A stretch of DNA of 64,000 nucleotides from Vulcanimicrobiota bacterium. Lineage in GTDB: Bacteria > Vulcanimicrobiota > Vulcanimicrobiia > Eremiobacterales > Eremiobacteraceae. The position numbers were made by a program, and so were the translations under genes. The stretch spans positions 1 through 64,000 of the forward strand of contig JABCYQ010000015.1 in the NCBI GenBank assembly GCA_013290125.1, given 5' to 3'. A model generated the notes under the pieces. It was not told where the DNA came from. It did not search any database and saw only the letters and a list, made by a program, of their open reading frames with translations. Position 1 is the first letter of the stretch; every line of letters starts with the position of its first letter. Positions 34,066 through 42,544 of this stretch are shown one piece after another.

Positions 34066-34094
34066 TTGTAATCGAACGTACGTTCGATTATACT
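34066..34094 (+). promoter_or_regulatory. SOS (LexA) box inside the imuA promoter
   Basis: A perfect palindrome TCGAACGTACGTTCGA (34072-34087; 18 bp with flanking A/T) matches the Gram-positive/actinobacterial LexA box CGAAC-N4-GTTCG. It exactly fills the 17-bp spacer between TTGTAA (34066-34071) and TATACT (34089-34094), a sigma70-type promoter. LexA bound here would block RNA polymerase directly. imuA starts 47 bp downstream. Confidence 0.88.
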
Positions 34095-34141
34095 GACCTC
34101 CCTAGCTACAACACAGCCGTATTTTTTGGTATTTTTGCCCG

Positions 34142-34939
34142 ATGCTCAAGCCGTCGGTCGCCGACCTCCGCACCCTCGTAGAACGCCGTTGGCACGGCAC
34201 GGTGGCGCGCGTCGGCGCGGCGCCGCTGCCCGGGGTGCCGACCGGGGACGCCGCTTTGGATGCTGCGCTCGGCTCGAACGGCATTCCGCGCGGACGCATG
34301 ACCGAACTGTTCGGCGCAGCATCGTCGGGCAAGACCACGCTGGCATTCGCCATGCTCGCCGCCTGCACGCGCGCGGGGGAGATCGCGGCGTTGGTGGATG
34401 TGCCGCACGCGTTCTTCGCGCCGGCCGCCGCGGCTGCGGGCATCGATCTGCGGCGCTTGCTCGTCGTGCAGCCGTCGAACGGCGCAGCGGCTCGGCATGC
34501 GGTGGACGCGCTCGTGCGCGGCGGCGCGTGCACGCTCGTCGCGCTGGATTGCGCGGATCGGCGCGACGCACTTCGCGCCCATCATTGTGCGCGGCTCGTG
34601 GGGCAGGCCGAGAAGACCGGCACTGCGCTTGTGGTGATTTCCGAAGGCGACATACCCGCTGTCGCGTCGTTCGCGAGCGTGCGCTTGCGCGCCGAAGGGC
34701 TCACGCCATGTTGGCAGACGGGCAGCGCGGGTTCCGGCAGACTCGCGGGCTGCATCGTCTCGATCGCCGTGGCGAAATCGCGCACCGCCGCGCCGGGGAA
34801 ACGCGTGCGCGTGGCGGCTTTCGTGCCCGACGTCGCCGGCACGTTCTTCGCCGAGCCAGCGGATCCGCGGCTCGCGCCCGCGATTCCCCACCTCGATGAA
34901 ACGGACGAACGACATGATCGCTCCCTCGTCACCGCCTGA
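34142..34939 (+). CDS. imuA: ImuA, RecA-like SOS mutagenesis protein
   Basis: 265 aa. A RecA-like fold with Walker A AASSGKTTLAFAMLA (residues about 60-74) preceded by GIPRGRMTELFG, as in ImuA/ImuA'. The C-terminal part is weakly conserved. ImuA proteins bind and support ImuB in the error-prone damage tolerance complex. The gene opens the imuA-imuB-dnaE2 cassette, the arrangement found in many bacteria lacking UmuDC. Expression is expected to be DNA-damage inducible through the LexA box at 34071-34088. It overlaps imuB by more than 20 nt. Confidence 0.85.
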   Translation: MLKPSVADLRTLVERRWHGTVARVGAAPLPGVPTGDAALDAALGSNGIPRGRMTELFGAASSGKTTLAFAMLAACTRAGEIAALVDVPHAFFAPAAAAAGIDLRRLLVVQPSNGAAARHAVDALVRGGACTLVALDCADRRDALRAHHCARLVGQAEKTGTALVVISEGDIPAVASFASVRLRAEGLTPCWQTGSAGSGRLAGCIVSIAVAKSRTAAPGKRVRVAAFVPDVAGTFFAEPADPRLAPAIPHLDETDERHDRSLVTA

Positions 34940-36656
34940 CCGTGCGGCGCGCACCGCGTGCCTGGTCATCCCGCGCTTCTCCCTCGATGTCTGTCTGCGG
35001 CGGCATCCGAGTCTGCGCGGCAAACCTATCGCCGTCGCGGACGGCGTGCAGCGGCGCGAGATCGTGTGCGCGTCGCTCGATGCGCTCGGCGTGCACGCGG
35101 GCATGACGCCGAAGCAAGCGCGCGCCGCATGCCCCACGCTTGCGGTCATCGCGCGCGATCACGTCGCCGAACGCACCGCCGGCGAAGAACTGCTGGACGC
35201 GCTCGAGACCTGCAGTCCGGACGTGGAAGGCGCTGCTCCCGGACTCTACTATTTCGATGCAAGCGGTCTGCCGGCGGGCGAGGCCAGCGCGCTGGGCGCG
35301 GCGCTCGCGCTCGCAGAGGCGCTCGGCTACACCGGCGCTGCAGCGGCCGCCGCCGACGACAAGTTCACCGCGCGTTGCGCCGCGCTCGTGGCCGGCGCCG
35401 GCATCAGCATCGTGCCGTCCGGCGGCAACGCCGCGTTTTTGGCGGCGCTGCCCGTGTCGTTGCTGCCGCTCGCTCCCGGCGACATCGAGCGCTTCGATCT
35501 GCTCGGCCTGCGCACGCTCGGCAGCATCGCGGCGCTGCCCACCGCGCCGCTGGCCGCGCGATTCGGCGAACGCGCGCGCGCATATGCGCGTCTGGCGCGC
35601 GGCGACGACCGCGAAGCGCTGCGTCCGCGCCGCATCCAAGCGCCCTATGAGGAACGCATCGCGTTCGATGGTCCGATCGATCGGCTTGAAGCGTTGTTCT
35701 TCGCATTGCGCGGCTGCATCGCCGCCGTGGCCACCCGCCTCGCCGGCGCGGCTCAAGTCTGCGACCGCGTCGACATCATTCTCGAATCCGATGACGCGCG
35801 TCCGCCATTGGCCTCTGCACCGGCCATGCCGTCGCCGGGGACGCGGCGGAACAACGGGATATCCAACCTCCGCCGCTCGACTTCGGCGGCTTTCGCCGCC
35901 TCAGACGCCCCGGCTATCGGCATGGCCGCTGCCGCGGCCGGGTCGCCCGCGCGGTGTGCAGCGGGGCGTCTGATGAACGAGCTGGATGCGAGTGAAGGAG
36001 CGTCCCCGCAGCATACCGTGCGGGGACCCGGCGACGGCATGGCCGGTGAAGCGGTGGAGGTCGTCATTCCGGTGATGCTGGCGGAGCCGACGGCTGCGGC
36101 GGCGACGATATTTGATTTGGCGCGGGTCGCGCTGGAGGCGCGCGCAGGTCAGGGCGCGGTGAGCGCGGTGACGGTGCGGGCATTGCCCTGCGCGGATCCT
36201 CCGCCGCAATTGAGCATCTTCGATGGCAGCAACGGCTCGCGGCGTGCTGCACTTGCGGCCACACTTGCGCGGCTGCAGGCTGCGTTGGATCGCGACGCGG
36301 TCGTGACCATGCTGCCCACGCCATCGCGTTCGCGCTTGCCCGAACGCATGCAGCGCGCGCAACCGATCGCATCGCCGCGCGAGTTCGACAAAGCCGCGAG
36401 CGACGTGCGATGTAAAACGGGCACGGTGGATAGTCGAACAGCGTGGGCGCCGGCGCTGCGCCTGGTCGATCCACCGACGCTCATGGAGCCGCCCGCGAGC
36501 GGCGTGGCATGCGCCGGTCCGTTCCGGTTGAGCGAGTCGTGGTGGGAGCGTCCGATCGAGCGCGACTACTATCAACTCGCGGGCGGCAGCGAGCTGCTGC
36601 TCGTCTTCCACGATCTGCGCGACGGACAGTGGTACGTGCAGGGCGTCTTTGACTAG
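34896..36656 (+). CDS. imuB: ImuB, Y-family-like polymerase accessory protein with inserted palindromic element
   Basis: 586 aa (ATG 34896; ATG 34914 is an alternative). ImuB has a Y-family polymerase fold without catalytic acids and acts as hub that links DnaE2 to the beta clamp. The N-terminus TACLVIPRFSLDVCLRRHP, the GMTPKQARAACP helix and the C-terminal LRLVDPPTLMEPPASG, then YYQLAGGSELLLVFHD are typical. Between DRVDIILESDD and VEVVIPVMLAEPT lies about 75 extra residues of low complexity. They are encoded by a DNA segment bounded by a perfect 21-bp inverted repeat (35819-36047). Part of this segment, in the same reading frame, also occurs in dnaE2. The LSIFDG segment is a candidate clamp-binding motif. 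Confidence 0.9.
   Translation: MKRTNDMIAPSSPPDRAARTACLVIPRFSLDVCLRRHPSLRGKPIAVADGVQRREIVCASLDALGVHAGMTPKQARAACPTLAVIARDHVAERTAGEELLDALETCSPDVEGAAPGLYYFDASGLPAGEASALGAALALAEALGYTGAAAAAADDKFTARCAALVAGAGISIVPSGGNAAFLAALPVSLLPLAPGDIERFDLLGLRTLGSIAALPTAPLAARFGERARAYARLARGDDREALRPRRIQAPYEERIAFDGPIDRLEALFFALRGCIAAVATRLAGAAQVCDRVDIILESDDARPPLASAPAMPSPGTRRNNGISNLRRSTSAAFAASDAPAIGMAAAAAGSPARCAAGRLMNELDASEGASPQHTVRGPGDGMAGEAVEVVIPVMLAEPTAAAATIFDLARVALEARAGQGAVSAVTVRALPCADPPPQLSIFDGSNGSRRAALAATLARLQAALDRDAVVTMLPTPSRSRLPERMQRAQPIASPREFDKAASDVRCKTGTVDSRTAWAPALRLVDPPTLMEPPASGVACAGPFRLSESWWERPIERDYYQLAGGSELLLVFHDLRDGQWYVQGVFD
35819..36047. repeat. Inverted-repeat-bounded palindromic element within imuB
   Basis: The 21-bp ends (35819-35839 and 36027-36047) are perfect reverse complements. 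Inside are a 12-bp inverted pair TCAGACGCCCCG/CGGGGCGTCTGA (35901-35912, 35962-35973), a 9-bp hairpin (36002-36010 with 36019-36027), and the 47-bp unit shared with dnaE2. The element stays open in the imuB frame. It resembles a MITE or a REP-type composite more than ordinary coding DNA. Confidence 0.8.
35866..35912 (+). repeat. Shared 47-bp coding palindromic unit, copy in imuB
   Basis: Identical to 39206-39252 in dnaE2 at 43 of 47 positions. Its core is CTCGACTTCGGCGGCT followed by CCGCCTCAGACGCCCCG, with internal GGCGG/CCGCC pairing. It is read here as STSAAFAASDAP. Confidence 0.85.
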
Positions 36657-39600
36657 CGCGTATGCCGAACTGCACTGCCGATCGAACTTCTCGTTTCTGG
36701 ACGGCGGTTCGCATCCGGAAGAGCTGATCGAGCGCGCCAAAGAGCTCGAGCTTGCATCCATCGCCATCACCGACCGCGACGGTCTCTACGGCGTGGTGCG
36801 CTTTTCGCAAGCGGCGCGGGCCGAGGGCATCGACGCCATCGTCGGCGCGGAGCTCTCGCTCGACGACGACACGCGCATCGTCGCGCTCGCGCAAAACGCG
36901 CGCGGCTACGCCAACCTCTCGCGGCTGATCAGCCGCGCGCATCTCGATCACCCGCGCGGCGCGCCGCGCATCTCGTACGCGGAACTTGCGGGCGGCGCGA
37001 ACGGCTTGATCGCGCTCGCCGATTTCGAGATGGGCCGCCCGGCGCGCGCGTGCGCGCGCGGCGACATGGCGGGGGCGATCGCGGCGGCGGCCGCGCTGCG
37101 CGACATGTTCGGCCGCGAGAACTGCTTCCTCGAGATCCAGCGCCATCTGCTGCCCGACGACGGCCCGCGCATCCGTGCGCTGCTCGAAGTGGCGAAGTCC
37201 ACGCGCCTCGGTGTCGTGGCCACGGGCGGCGTGGCCTATGCTATCCCTGAGCACCGCGACATCGCCGACGTGCTGGCCTGCATCCGCGCGAAGACCGATC
37301 TGGATTCTGCCGGCACGCTCTTGCGCCCGAACGGCGAGTACTATCTGCGCTCGCCGCAAGCGATGACAGCGCAGTTCGAAGATTTGCCGCAGGCCATCGC
37401 AGCAAGCGCGGAGATCGCGCAGCGCTGCACCTTCCGGCTCGGCCGCTTGCAGAACGAATTCCCGGACTTCCCCGTGCCCGCGAGTGAAACGCCGTTCTCG
37501 TATCTCCACCAACTCGTCCACGAAGGCGTGCGCCGCCGTTACCGTCCGGTCTCGCCGGACGTGAGCAAGCAGATCGCGCACGAGCTGGCCGTGATCGAGA
37601 AATTGGACCTCGCTGGCTATTTCCTCATCGTCTGGGATATCGTGCGTTTTGCGAACGAGCACGGCATCTTGGTGCAAGGCCGCGGTTCAGCCGCCAATTC
37701 CGCCGTCTGCTACGCGTTGAACATCACGAGCGTCGACCCCGTCGGACTGAAGCTGCTCTTCGAACGCTTTCTCTCCGAAGAGCGCGACGAACCGCCCGAC
37801 ATCGATCTCGACACGCCGTCGGGTGACCAGCGCGAGAAGATCATCCAATACGTCTACGACCGCTACGGCCGCGACCACGCGGCGCTCGTCGCCGAGGTCA
37901 TCACTTATCGCGCACGCATGGCGGTGCGCGACGTCGGCAAAGCGCTCGGCCTTTCGCTCGATCAGGTCGACGCGCTGTCGAAATCGCTCGATAGCCGCGT
38001 CGTGCCGGACGTGCGGGATGGCGGCGGGTCGTCGGGCGAAACGGGCGCATCGGTCGGATTGGGTGGCGGCGAGATCGCGCCGCATCAAGCGCTCGGCGTG
38101 ACTAAACACGGCGATAAGTTGCCGATGTCGGCGGCGGAAGTGGAAGCCGCGGTCGCCGCGCTACCCGAAGCGCTGCGCGCGGATATCGGCGGCGACGTCG
38201 CGTTGCGGCTCCACGCGCTCTGCCGGCGCATCGACGGTTTTCCGCGTCACTTGAGCCAGCATTCGGGCGGCATGGTGATCACGCGCAGCCCGCTGATCGA
38301 AGTGGCGCCGCTCGAGCAAGCGGCCATGCCCGGTCGCACCATCCTGTGCTGGGATAAAGACGATTGCGCGGTGCTCGGGCTCATCAAGATCGACATCTTG
38401 GGCCTGGGCATGCTCGACGCGATCGAGCGCTGCATCGCCGAAGTGCGGCGCGTGCGCGGCATCGATGTCGACTTGGCGGACTTGCGCGCCTGCGACGATC
38501 AACGCGTCTACGACATTCTGTGCAAGGCCGACACGGTCGGTCTCTTCCAAGTGGAGTCGCGCGCGCAGATGTCGTCGTTGCCGCGCATGCAGCCGCGCAA
38601 GTTCTACGACATCGTCGTGCAGGTGGCGATCATCCGGCCCGGCCCGATCCAAGGCGACATGGTGCATCCGTACTTCCGGCGCAGGCTTGGGCAAGAGCCC
38701 GTCACGTATCCGCATCCTGCGCTCGAACCGGTGCTCGCGCGCACGCTCGGCGTGCCGCTCTTCCAGGAACAGGGCATGCGCATGGCCGTGGTGGCGGCGG
38801 GCTTCACCGCCGGACAGGCCGACGAACTGCGGCGCGCCATGGGGCACAAGCGCTCACGCGAGAAGATGGAGCGCTTGCGCGAGCGGTTGATCGACGGGCT
38901 GCGAAATAACGGCATCGATGGCGAGCTCGGCGAGCGGCTCTACCACATGCTGAGCGCGTTCGCCGATTACGGCTTTCCGGAATCGCACGCCGCGTCGTTC
39001 GCGCTGATCGTCTACGTTTCGGGCTATCTCAAAGTGCACTATCCTGCGGAGTTCGTCGCGTCGCTGCTCAACGCGCAGCCGATGGGTTTTTATTCGCCGG
39101 CGACGCTGGTCGGCGATGCGCGCCGCCACGACGTCACGGTGCTGCCGCCGGACGTCAACGTCTCGCGCTACGAGTGCACCGCCGAGTCCATCGCCCGGGC
39201 TATTGACCTCCACGGCTCGACTTCGGCGGCTCTCACCGCCTCAGACGCCCCGCTTCGTGGCTCCAACGCCTCGGTGTCATCGTCCGCACGGCCGTCGCTG
39301 GGGACCCCAGCGAGGGCCGTGCGGACGATGGTACCGACGACGGAGCAGCGCAGGGAGATAGCGCTGCGCATCGGGCTCAACCAAGTGCGCGGCATCGGCG
39401 AGAAGCATCGCGACATGCTCGAAGCCGAACGCGCGAAAGGGCCGTATGCGGATCTGCGCGACTTCGTGCTGCGCACCGGTCTTGCCAAAGATATCTTGGA
39501 GTCGCTTGCGGCGGTCGGCGCGTTCGGCTGCTTCGGCCTGAGCCGCCGCGACGCGCTTTGGGATGTGCAGCGTCTCGGCGGTCTCGCGCGCGCCGGTGGA

Positions 39601-40071
39601 CTGGAGCGGCGTATGACGGTGGACGAACAGACCGTCGCGCTACCGGCGATGCTCGAACAGGAAGAGGCCGCCGCCGACTTCTGGGGCCTCGGGCTATCCA
39701 CGCGCTATCAAGTGATCCAGTTCTGCCGCGAGCGGCTGGACGCGATCCGCGTGCGGCGCGCAGCCGACCTCGCCACCTTGCCGCACCGGCTGATCATCAA
39801 GGTCGCGGGCGTGGTGACGTCGCGGCAGCGGCCAGGCACTGCCAAAGGCTTCGTCTTCACGACGATGGAGGACGAGACAGGCTTGATCAACGTGATCATC
39901 CGGCCGGATATCTATAAGAAGTACCGGGCGATAGCGCGCGAGGAACCCGCGGTGATCGTGGAAGGCGTGGTGCAGAAGCAGGAAGGCACGATCAACCTCC
40001 TGGCGCGCAAGTTCTGGAAGCTCGACCTGCGGGAGTTGGCCGAAGGCCTGAGTTCGCGAGACTTCCACTGA
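36649..40071 (+). CDS. dnaE2: Error-prone DNA polymerase DnaE2 (ImuC)
   Basis: 1140 aa from TTG at 36649, overlapping imuB by 8 nt. A PHP domain (HCRSNFSFLDGGSHPEEL) comes first, then the C-family polymerase core with catalytic acids in PPDIDLD and IKIDILGLGML, the SQHSGGMVITRSPL motif, and helix-hairpin-helix and OB-fold regions (IIKVAGVVTSRQRPGTAKG, then MEDETGLINVI). DnaE2 carries out mutagenic lesion bypass with ImuA and ImuB. A linker after PPDVNVSRYECT holds the palindromic unit also found in imuB (39206-39252) and a long hairpin (39278-39330). Another Gly-rich loop lies near residue 460. Confidence 0.94.
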   Translation: MTSAYAELHCRSNFSFLDGGSHPEELIERAKELELASIAITDRDGLYGVVRFSQAARAEGIDAIVGAELSLDDDTRIVALAQNARGYANLSRLISRAHLDHPRGAPRISYAELAGGANGLIALADFEMGRPARACARGDMAGAIAAAAALRDMFGRENCFLEIQRHLLPDDGPRIRALLEVAKSTRLGVVATGGVAYAIPEHRDIADVLACIRAKTDLDSAGTLLRPNGEYYLRSPQAMTAQFEDLPQAIAASAEIAQRCTFRLGRLQNEFPDFPVPASETPFSYLHQLVHEGVRRRYRPVSPDVSKQIAHELAVIEKLDLAGYFLIVWDIVRFANEHGILVQGRGSAANSAVCYALNITSVDPVGLKLLFERFLSEERDEPPDIDLDTPSGDQREKIIQYVYDRYGRDHAALVAEVITYRARMAVRDVGKALGLSLDQVDALSKSLDSRVVPDVRDGGGSSGETGASVGLGGGEIAPHQALGVTKHGDKLPMSAAEVEAAVAALPEALRADIGGDVALRLHALCRRIDGFPRHLSQHSGGMVITRSPLIEVAPLEQAAMPGRTILCWDKDDCAVLGLIKIDILGLGMLDAIERCIAEVRRVRGIDVDLADLRACDDQRVYDILCKADTVGLFQVESRAQMSSLPRMQPRKFYDIVVQVAIIRPGPIQGDMVHPYFRRRLGQEPVTYPHPALEPVLARTLGVPLFQEQGMRMAVVAAGFTAGQADELRRAMGHKRSREKMERLRERLIDGLRNNGIDGELGERLYHMLSAFADYGFPESHAASFALIVYVSGYLKVHYPAEFVASLLNAQPMGFYSPATLVGDARRHDVTVLPPDVNVSRYECTAESIARAIDLHGSTSAALTASDAPLRGSNASVSSSARPSLGTPARAVRTMVPTTEQRREIALRIGLNQVRGIGEKHRDMLEAERAKGPYADLRDFVLRTGLAKDILESLAAVGAFGCFGLSRRDALWDVQRLGGLARAGGLERRMTVDEQTVALPAMLEQEEAAADFWGLGLSTRYQVIQFCRERLDAIRVRRAADLATLPHRLIIKVAGVVTSRQRPGTAKGFVFTTMEDETGLINVIIRPDIYKKYRAIAREEPAVIVEGVVQKQEGTINLLARKFWKLDLRELAEGLSSRDFH
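39206..39252 (+). repeat. Shared 47-bp coding palindromic unit, copy in dnaE2
   Basis: This copy reads STSAALTASDAP in the dnaE2 frame, the same frame as in imuB. Mismatches to the imuB copy are at four positions only. It lies in a variable linker between the polymerase core and the C-terminal helix-hairpin-helix region. Confidence 0.85.
39278..39330. repeat. 26-bp near-perfect hairpin within dnaE2
   Basis: Arms 39278-39303 and 39305-39330 pair at 25 of 26 positions around a single central base. The left arm contains GCCGTCGCTGGGGAC, which matches 14 of 15 bases at 35828-35842 at the left end of the imuB element. The frame stays open across it. Confidence 0.85.
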
Positions 40072-40165
40072 TATCTGCGCACGCGGGGCGTATGGTGAGG
40101 CGATATCATGATCTCGTCGCGGTCTGGCCGCCGGGGCGGCCATCGCAGCGCCGAAGGAGGCAATC

Positions 40166-40537
40166 GTGAACGTCCGACGTTCTATCCAATTCGCTGGCAT
40201 CGCTTTGACGCTCTTTGTGATGGCGTCGCAAAGCTCGCTTGCCCTCGCGGATGGTGGGTCTCTCCCAGTCTATCCCCATCGCATCAACTCATGGTACCAC
40301 GGTCGCTACAATAACAAGGCAACAACCGGGCAACTTGAGGTGGCTTTAAAGCAGGGCTTTGCCACGTTTCTAGACACAACGGATTCCCGCAGCGTCGTGA
40401 CCGCTTGGTATGAGGCGCGGCTCACCGGCTATTCGGAACACACGGTCTCCGCCGGGACTACATTCAGTGGCGGCGGCGGAATCGTCAAGATCCTCCCGTA
40501 CAAAGGTAAGATTCGAGTCGCACTCATGCCCAACTAA
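40166..40537 (+). CDS. Small secreted protein of unknown function
   Basis: 123 aa. GTG at 40166 follows GAAGGAGG. The signal peptide spans residues 1-29 (FAGIALTLFVMASQSSLALA). The mature 94 residues contain HRINSWYHGRYNNKATTGQ, then ATFLDTTDSRSVVTAWYEARL, and a Gly-rich GTTFSGGGGIVKIL near the end. The order Tyr-rich start, WY, and GGGG suggests a small beta domain. No family recognised. Confidence 0.6.
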   Translation: MNVRRSIQFAGIALTLFVMASQSSLALADGGSLPVYPHRINSWYHGRYNNKATTGQLEVALKQGFATFLDTTDSRSVVTAWYEARLTGYSEHTVSAGTTFSGGGGIVKILPYKGKIRVALMPN

Positions 40538-40613
40538 AAGTGCAGCCTGCATAGTATCGCAATGTCTTTCTCGACCGGCCGGAGTACGCGAGGCCGCGGC
40601 CGAACGTTTGAGC

Positions 40614-41726
40614 GTGACCGAAAACAATCGAGTCCCGGCCGCCGCGCACCTTGCCGCAGCCAGAGCAAACTACAAGAACGATGACATCGCCGCGATGCGC
40701 GAAGCGCTCGACCAGCTCGGCCGCTCGTCAGACCGCACCGCCGTGCTGCTTCTCGAAGCGGCGAAGATGTACGCTGCCGCCGGCGCCAACGACGATGCGG
40801 TGCGCTCGTACCTAGAGGCCGGCACGGCATTCATCGATCCGGAGGCCGAGCTCACCCGGGCGCGCGAGGCCTTCAACGCTGCGCATGCGCTCGATCCGGT
40901 CAATCTGGACGTCATCTTCCAGATCGGCCGCGTATATATGATCGAAGGCGACGCACAGCGAGCGCTCGCGCAGTTCGTGCACGTGCTGCGTCATTCGAAG
41001 TATACGCACGCGCCTGCTTTGTTCGAAGCGGCCTGCGTCTACGAGCAGCTCGGTCTGCACGATCAAGCCGTGCTGACATTTCGCAAAGTGCTCGACCGCG
41101 ACCGGACCAACGTTCCCGCGATCGTGCGCATGGGCCAGCGCTTGCATTCCATGGGCATGCTGCCCGAGGCGATCGGCTACTACGTGCAAGCGGCCGAGGC
41201 CGCGTACGCCGCCGGACAGATCGGCACGTGCCGGCACGTGATCAACGTCGTGCTGGGCTTGGATCCAAACAACCACCGTGCGCGGTCGGTGTTGTCGGAC
41301 CTAAACGAGATGCTGACGACGCCCAAGCATGAGCCGGAGAGAGTCGACCGCGTCGCCGACCGGGTGGCTGAACCGCCGCCGGCGGAGGCGCCGACTGCAC
41401 CAGCGGTAGTCGCGGAACCCGGCGCAACTCAGGCGGAGCCGGCCCCGCCCGTCGAATATGCGACGCGCATGGATGTGGCCCGACTCGCCGCGAAATACGA
41501 CCGCCATAAGCGAAAGCTTGACGAACTGATCGCGGCGGTCGCAGCAATCGAAGAAGCGCTCGCGCGGGTACTTACTGAGGCGGCTGCGCCTCCTCCGGCG
41601 ATTGCGGCTCCGCCACAGGTAACGGCGCCGACGCCGAAATCGACTGCGCCGACGCCGAAATCGACTGCGCCGCCGAAGAAGGCAGCGCTTGCGAAAACGG
41701 CCGCGCCGAAACTACGGAAGCGTTAG
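40614..41726 (+). CDS. TPR-repeat protein
   Basis: About 370 aa from GTG 40614 (TTG 40608 is also possible; the open frame extends far upstream, but those residues overlap the previous gene and look non-coding). It contains at least five TPR-like helix pairs: VLLLEAAKMYAAAGANDDAVRSY, AREAFNAAHALDP, VIFQIGRVYMIEGDAQRALAQF, ALFEAACVYEQLGLHDQAVLTF and AIGYYVQAAEAAYAAGQ. The C-terminus is an Ala/Pro/Lys-rich tail with a 21-bp direct repeat (41630-41671, TPKSTAP twice). Probably a scaffold; the partner is unknown. Confidence 0.8.
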   Translation: MTENNRVPAAAHLAAARANYKNDDIAAMREALDQLGRSSDRTAVLLLEAAKMYAAAGANDDAVRSYLEAGTAFIDPEAELTRAREAFNAAHALDPVNLDVIFQIGRVYMIEGDAQRALAQFVHVLRHSKYTHAPALFEAACVYEQLGLHDQAVLTFRKVLDRDRTNVPAIVRMGQRLHSMGMLPEAIGYYVQAAEAAYAAGQIGTCRHVINVVLGLDPNNHRARSVLSDLNEMLTTPKHEPERVDRVADRVAEPPPAEAPTAPAVVAEPGATQAEPAPPVEYATRMDVARLAAKYDRHKRKLDELIAAVAAIEEALARVLTEAAAPPPAIAAPPQVTAPTPKSTAPTPKSTAPPKKAALAKTAAPKLRKR

Positions 41727-41912
41727 ACCTAACAAATCTAGCGAAGTTGCGCGACAAGAAGTCATGCATATCGTTTCCGCCGCTTTGCGCCATCGAGACT
41801 ATTGACGCTTCCAATAGTGAGCGATAATGGCTTTTACCGACTCCCGCGTGTTTACGAGCTGTCAGTGGCAGCCGCGCCGAAGCCGGCGAGATATCGAGGA
41901 CTTATGGAAGCG

Positions 41913-42395
41913 CTATTCCACGGTCAGCGATACGCTCGCGGTGTGAGTCAGGCCGTAACAGCATCCGCCCGAGACGTCCTTCGCGGTGATAGCGATCGTG
42001 TAGGTTTGCTTCAACGTCAGGGCAGTGGTGCTAAACGTGACCGCTACAGCGGCCTTGCCGTTTGCGTCGAGCGGCAAGTCGTACCGCGCCTGATGTGGCC
42101 TCGGTCCATTTCCGTTGTCCGCCGGCGAAATGCGCGTTGTGCCCACGTTAATGCTTCCCGCAAGTCCGCACAGACTTGTCAATCCGATCTGGTATGTCTT
42201 CGATGATCCGGCCGTTACGTTCGCATTCGACGGCGTCACAGAGAGCGAGAAGTCACGCGTGCATTGCGGGGTGACGTGTGGGCGCATTGCTTGTGGTACA
42301 AGTGCCGACATTTGGGCGCCTGAAGCGCATGCGGCGACCGCAAGAAACGAGATCGGTGCGATTAGCGCCAAGGACAGCCTTAAGAAACGAGTCAC
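41913..42395 (-). CDS. Secreted Ig-like protein of unknown function
   Basis: 160 aa from GTG with AAGGAG 9 nt upstream. The signal peptide (1-24) ends at a possible lipobox (AVAACAS), so it may be a lipoprotein. The rest is one Ig-like beta domain: DFSLSVTPSNANVTAGSSKTYQI, a central loop, then VAVTFSTTALTLKQTYTIAITAKDVSG and VSLTVE. It resembles the Ig-like repeats (xSxSVTPSSxTVxxGxSxT) that occur on many secreted proteins. Four cysteines could form disulfides. Confidence 0.7.
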   Translation of the reverse strand: MTRFLRLSLALIAPISFLAVAACASGAQMSALVPQAMRPHVTPQCTRDFSLSVTPSNANVTAGSSKTYQIGLTSLCGLAGSINVGTTRISPADNGNGPRPHQARYDLPLDANGKAAVAVTFSTTALTLKQTYTIAITAKDVSGGCCYGLTHTASVSLTVE

Positions 42396-42544
42396 CGTAC
42401 ACTCCTTGCAACAGGATATGCTGCTACATGATTGACGTTATCCGCATATCCTGAAGGGTCGGTGAAAGCGCGCACCACAAACGTGTCACCGTGCCGGAAT
42501 AGCCGTCACTTCAAAGTGCCGACGTTGTGCCAATGATGTTGAGA

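Noticed and set aside
42413-42452. 9-bp inverted repeat AGGATATGC/GCATATCCT as an operator
   Set aside because: It lies upstream of the Ig-like gene and may be a binding site, but one weak repeat without known regulator is not enough to annotate.
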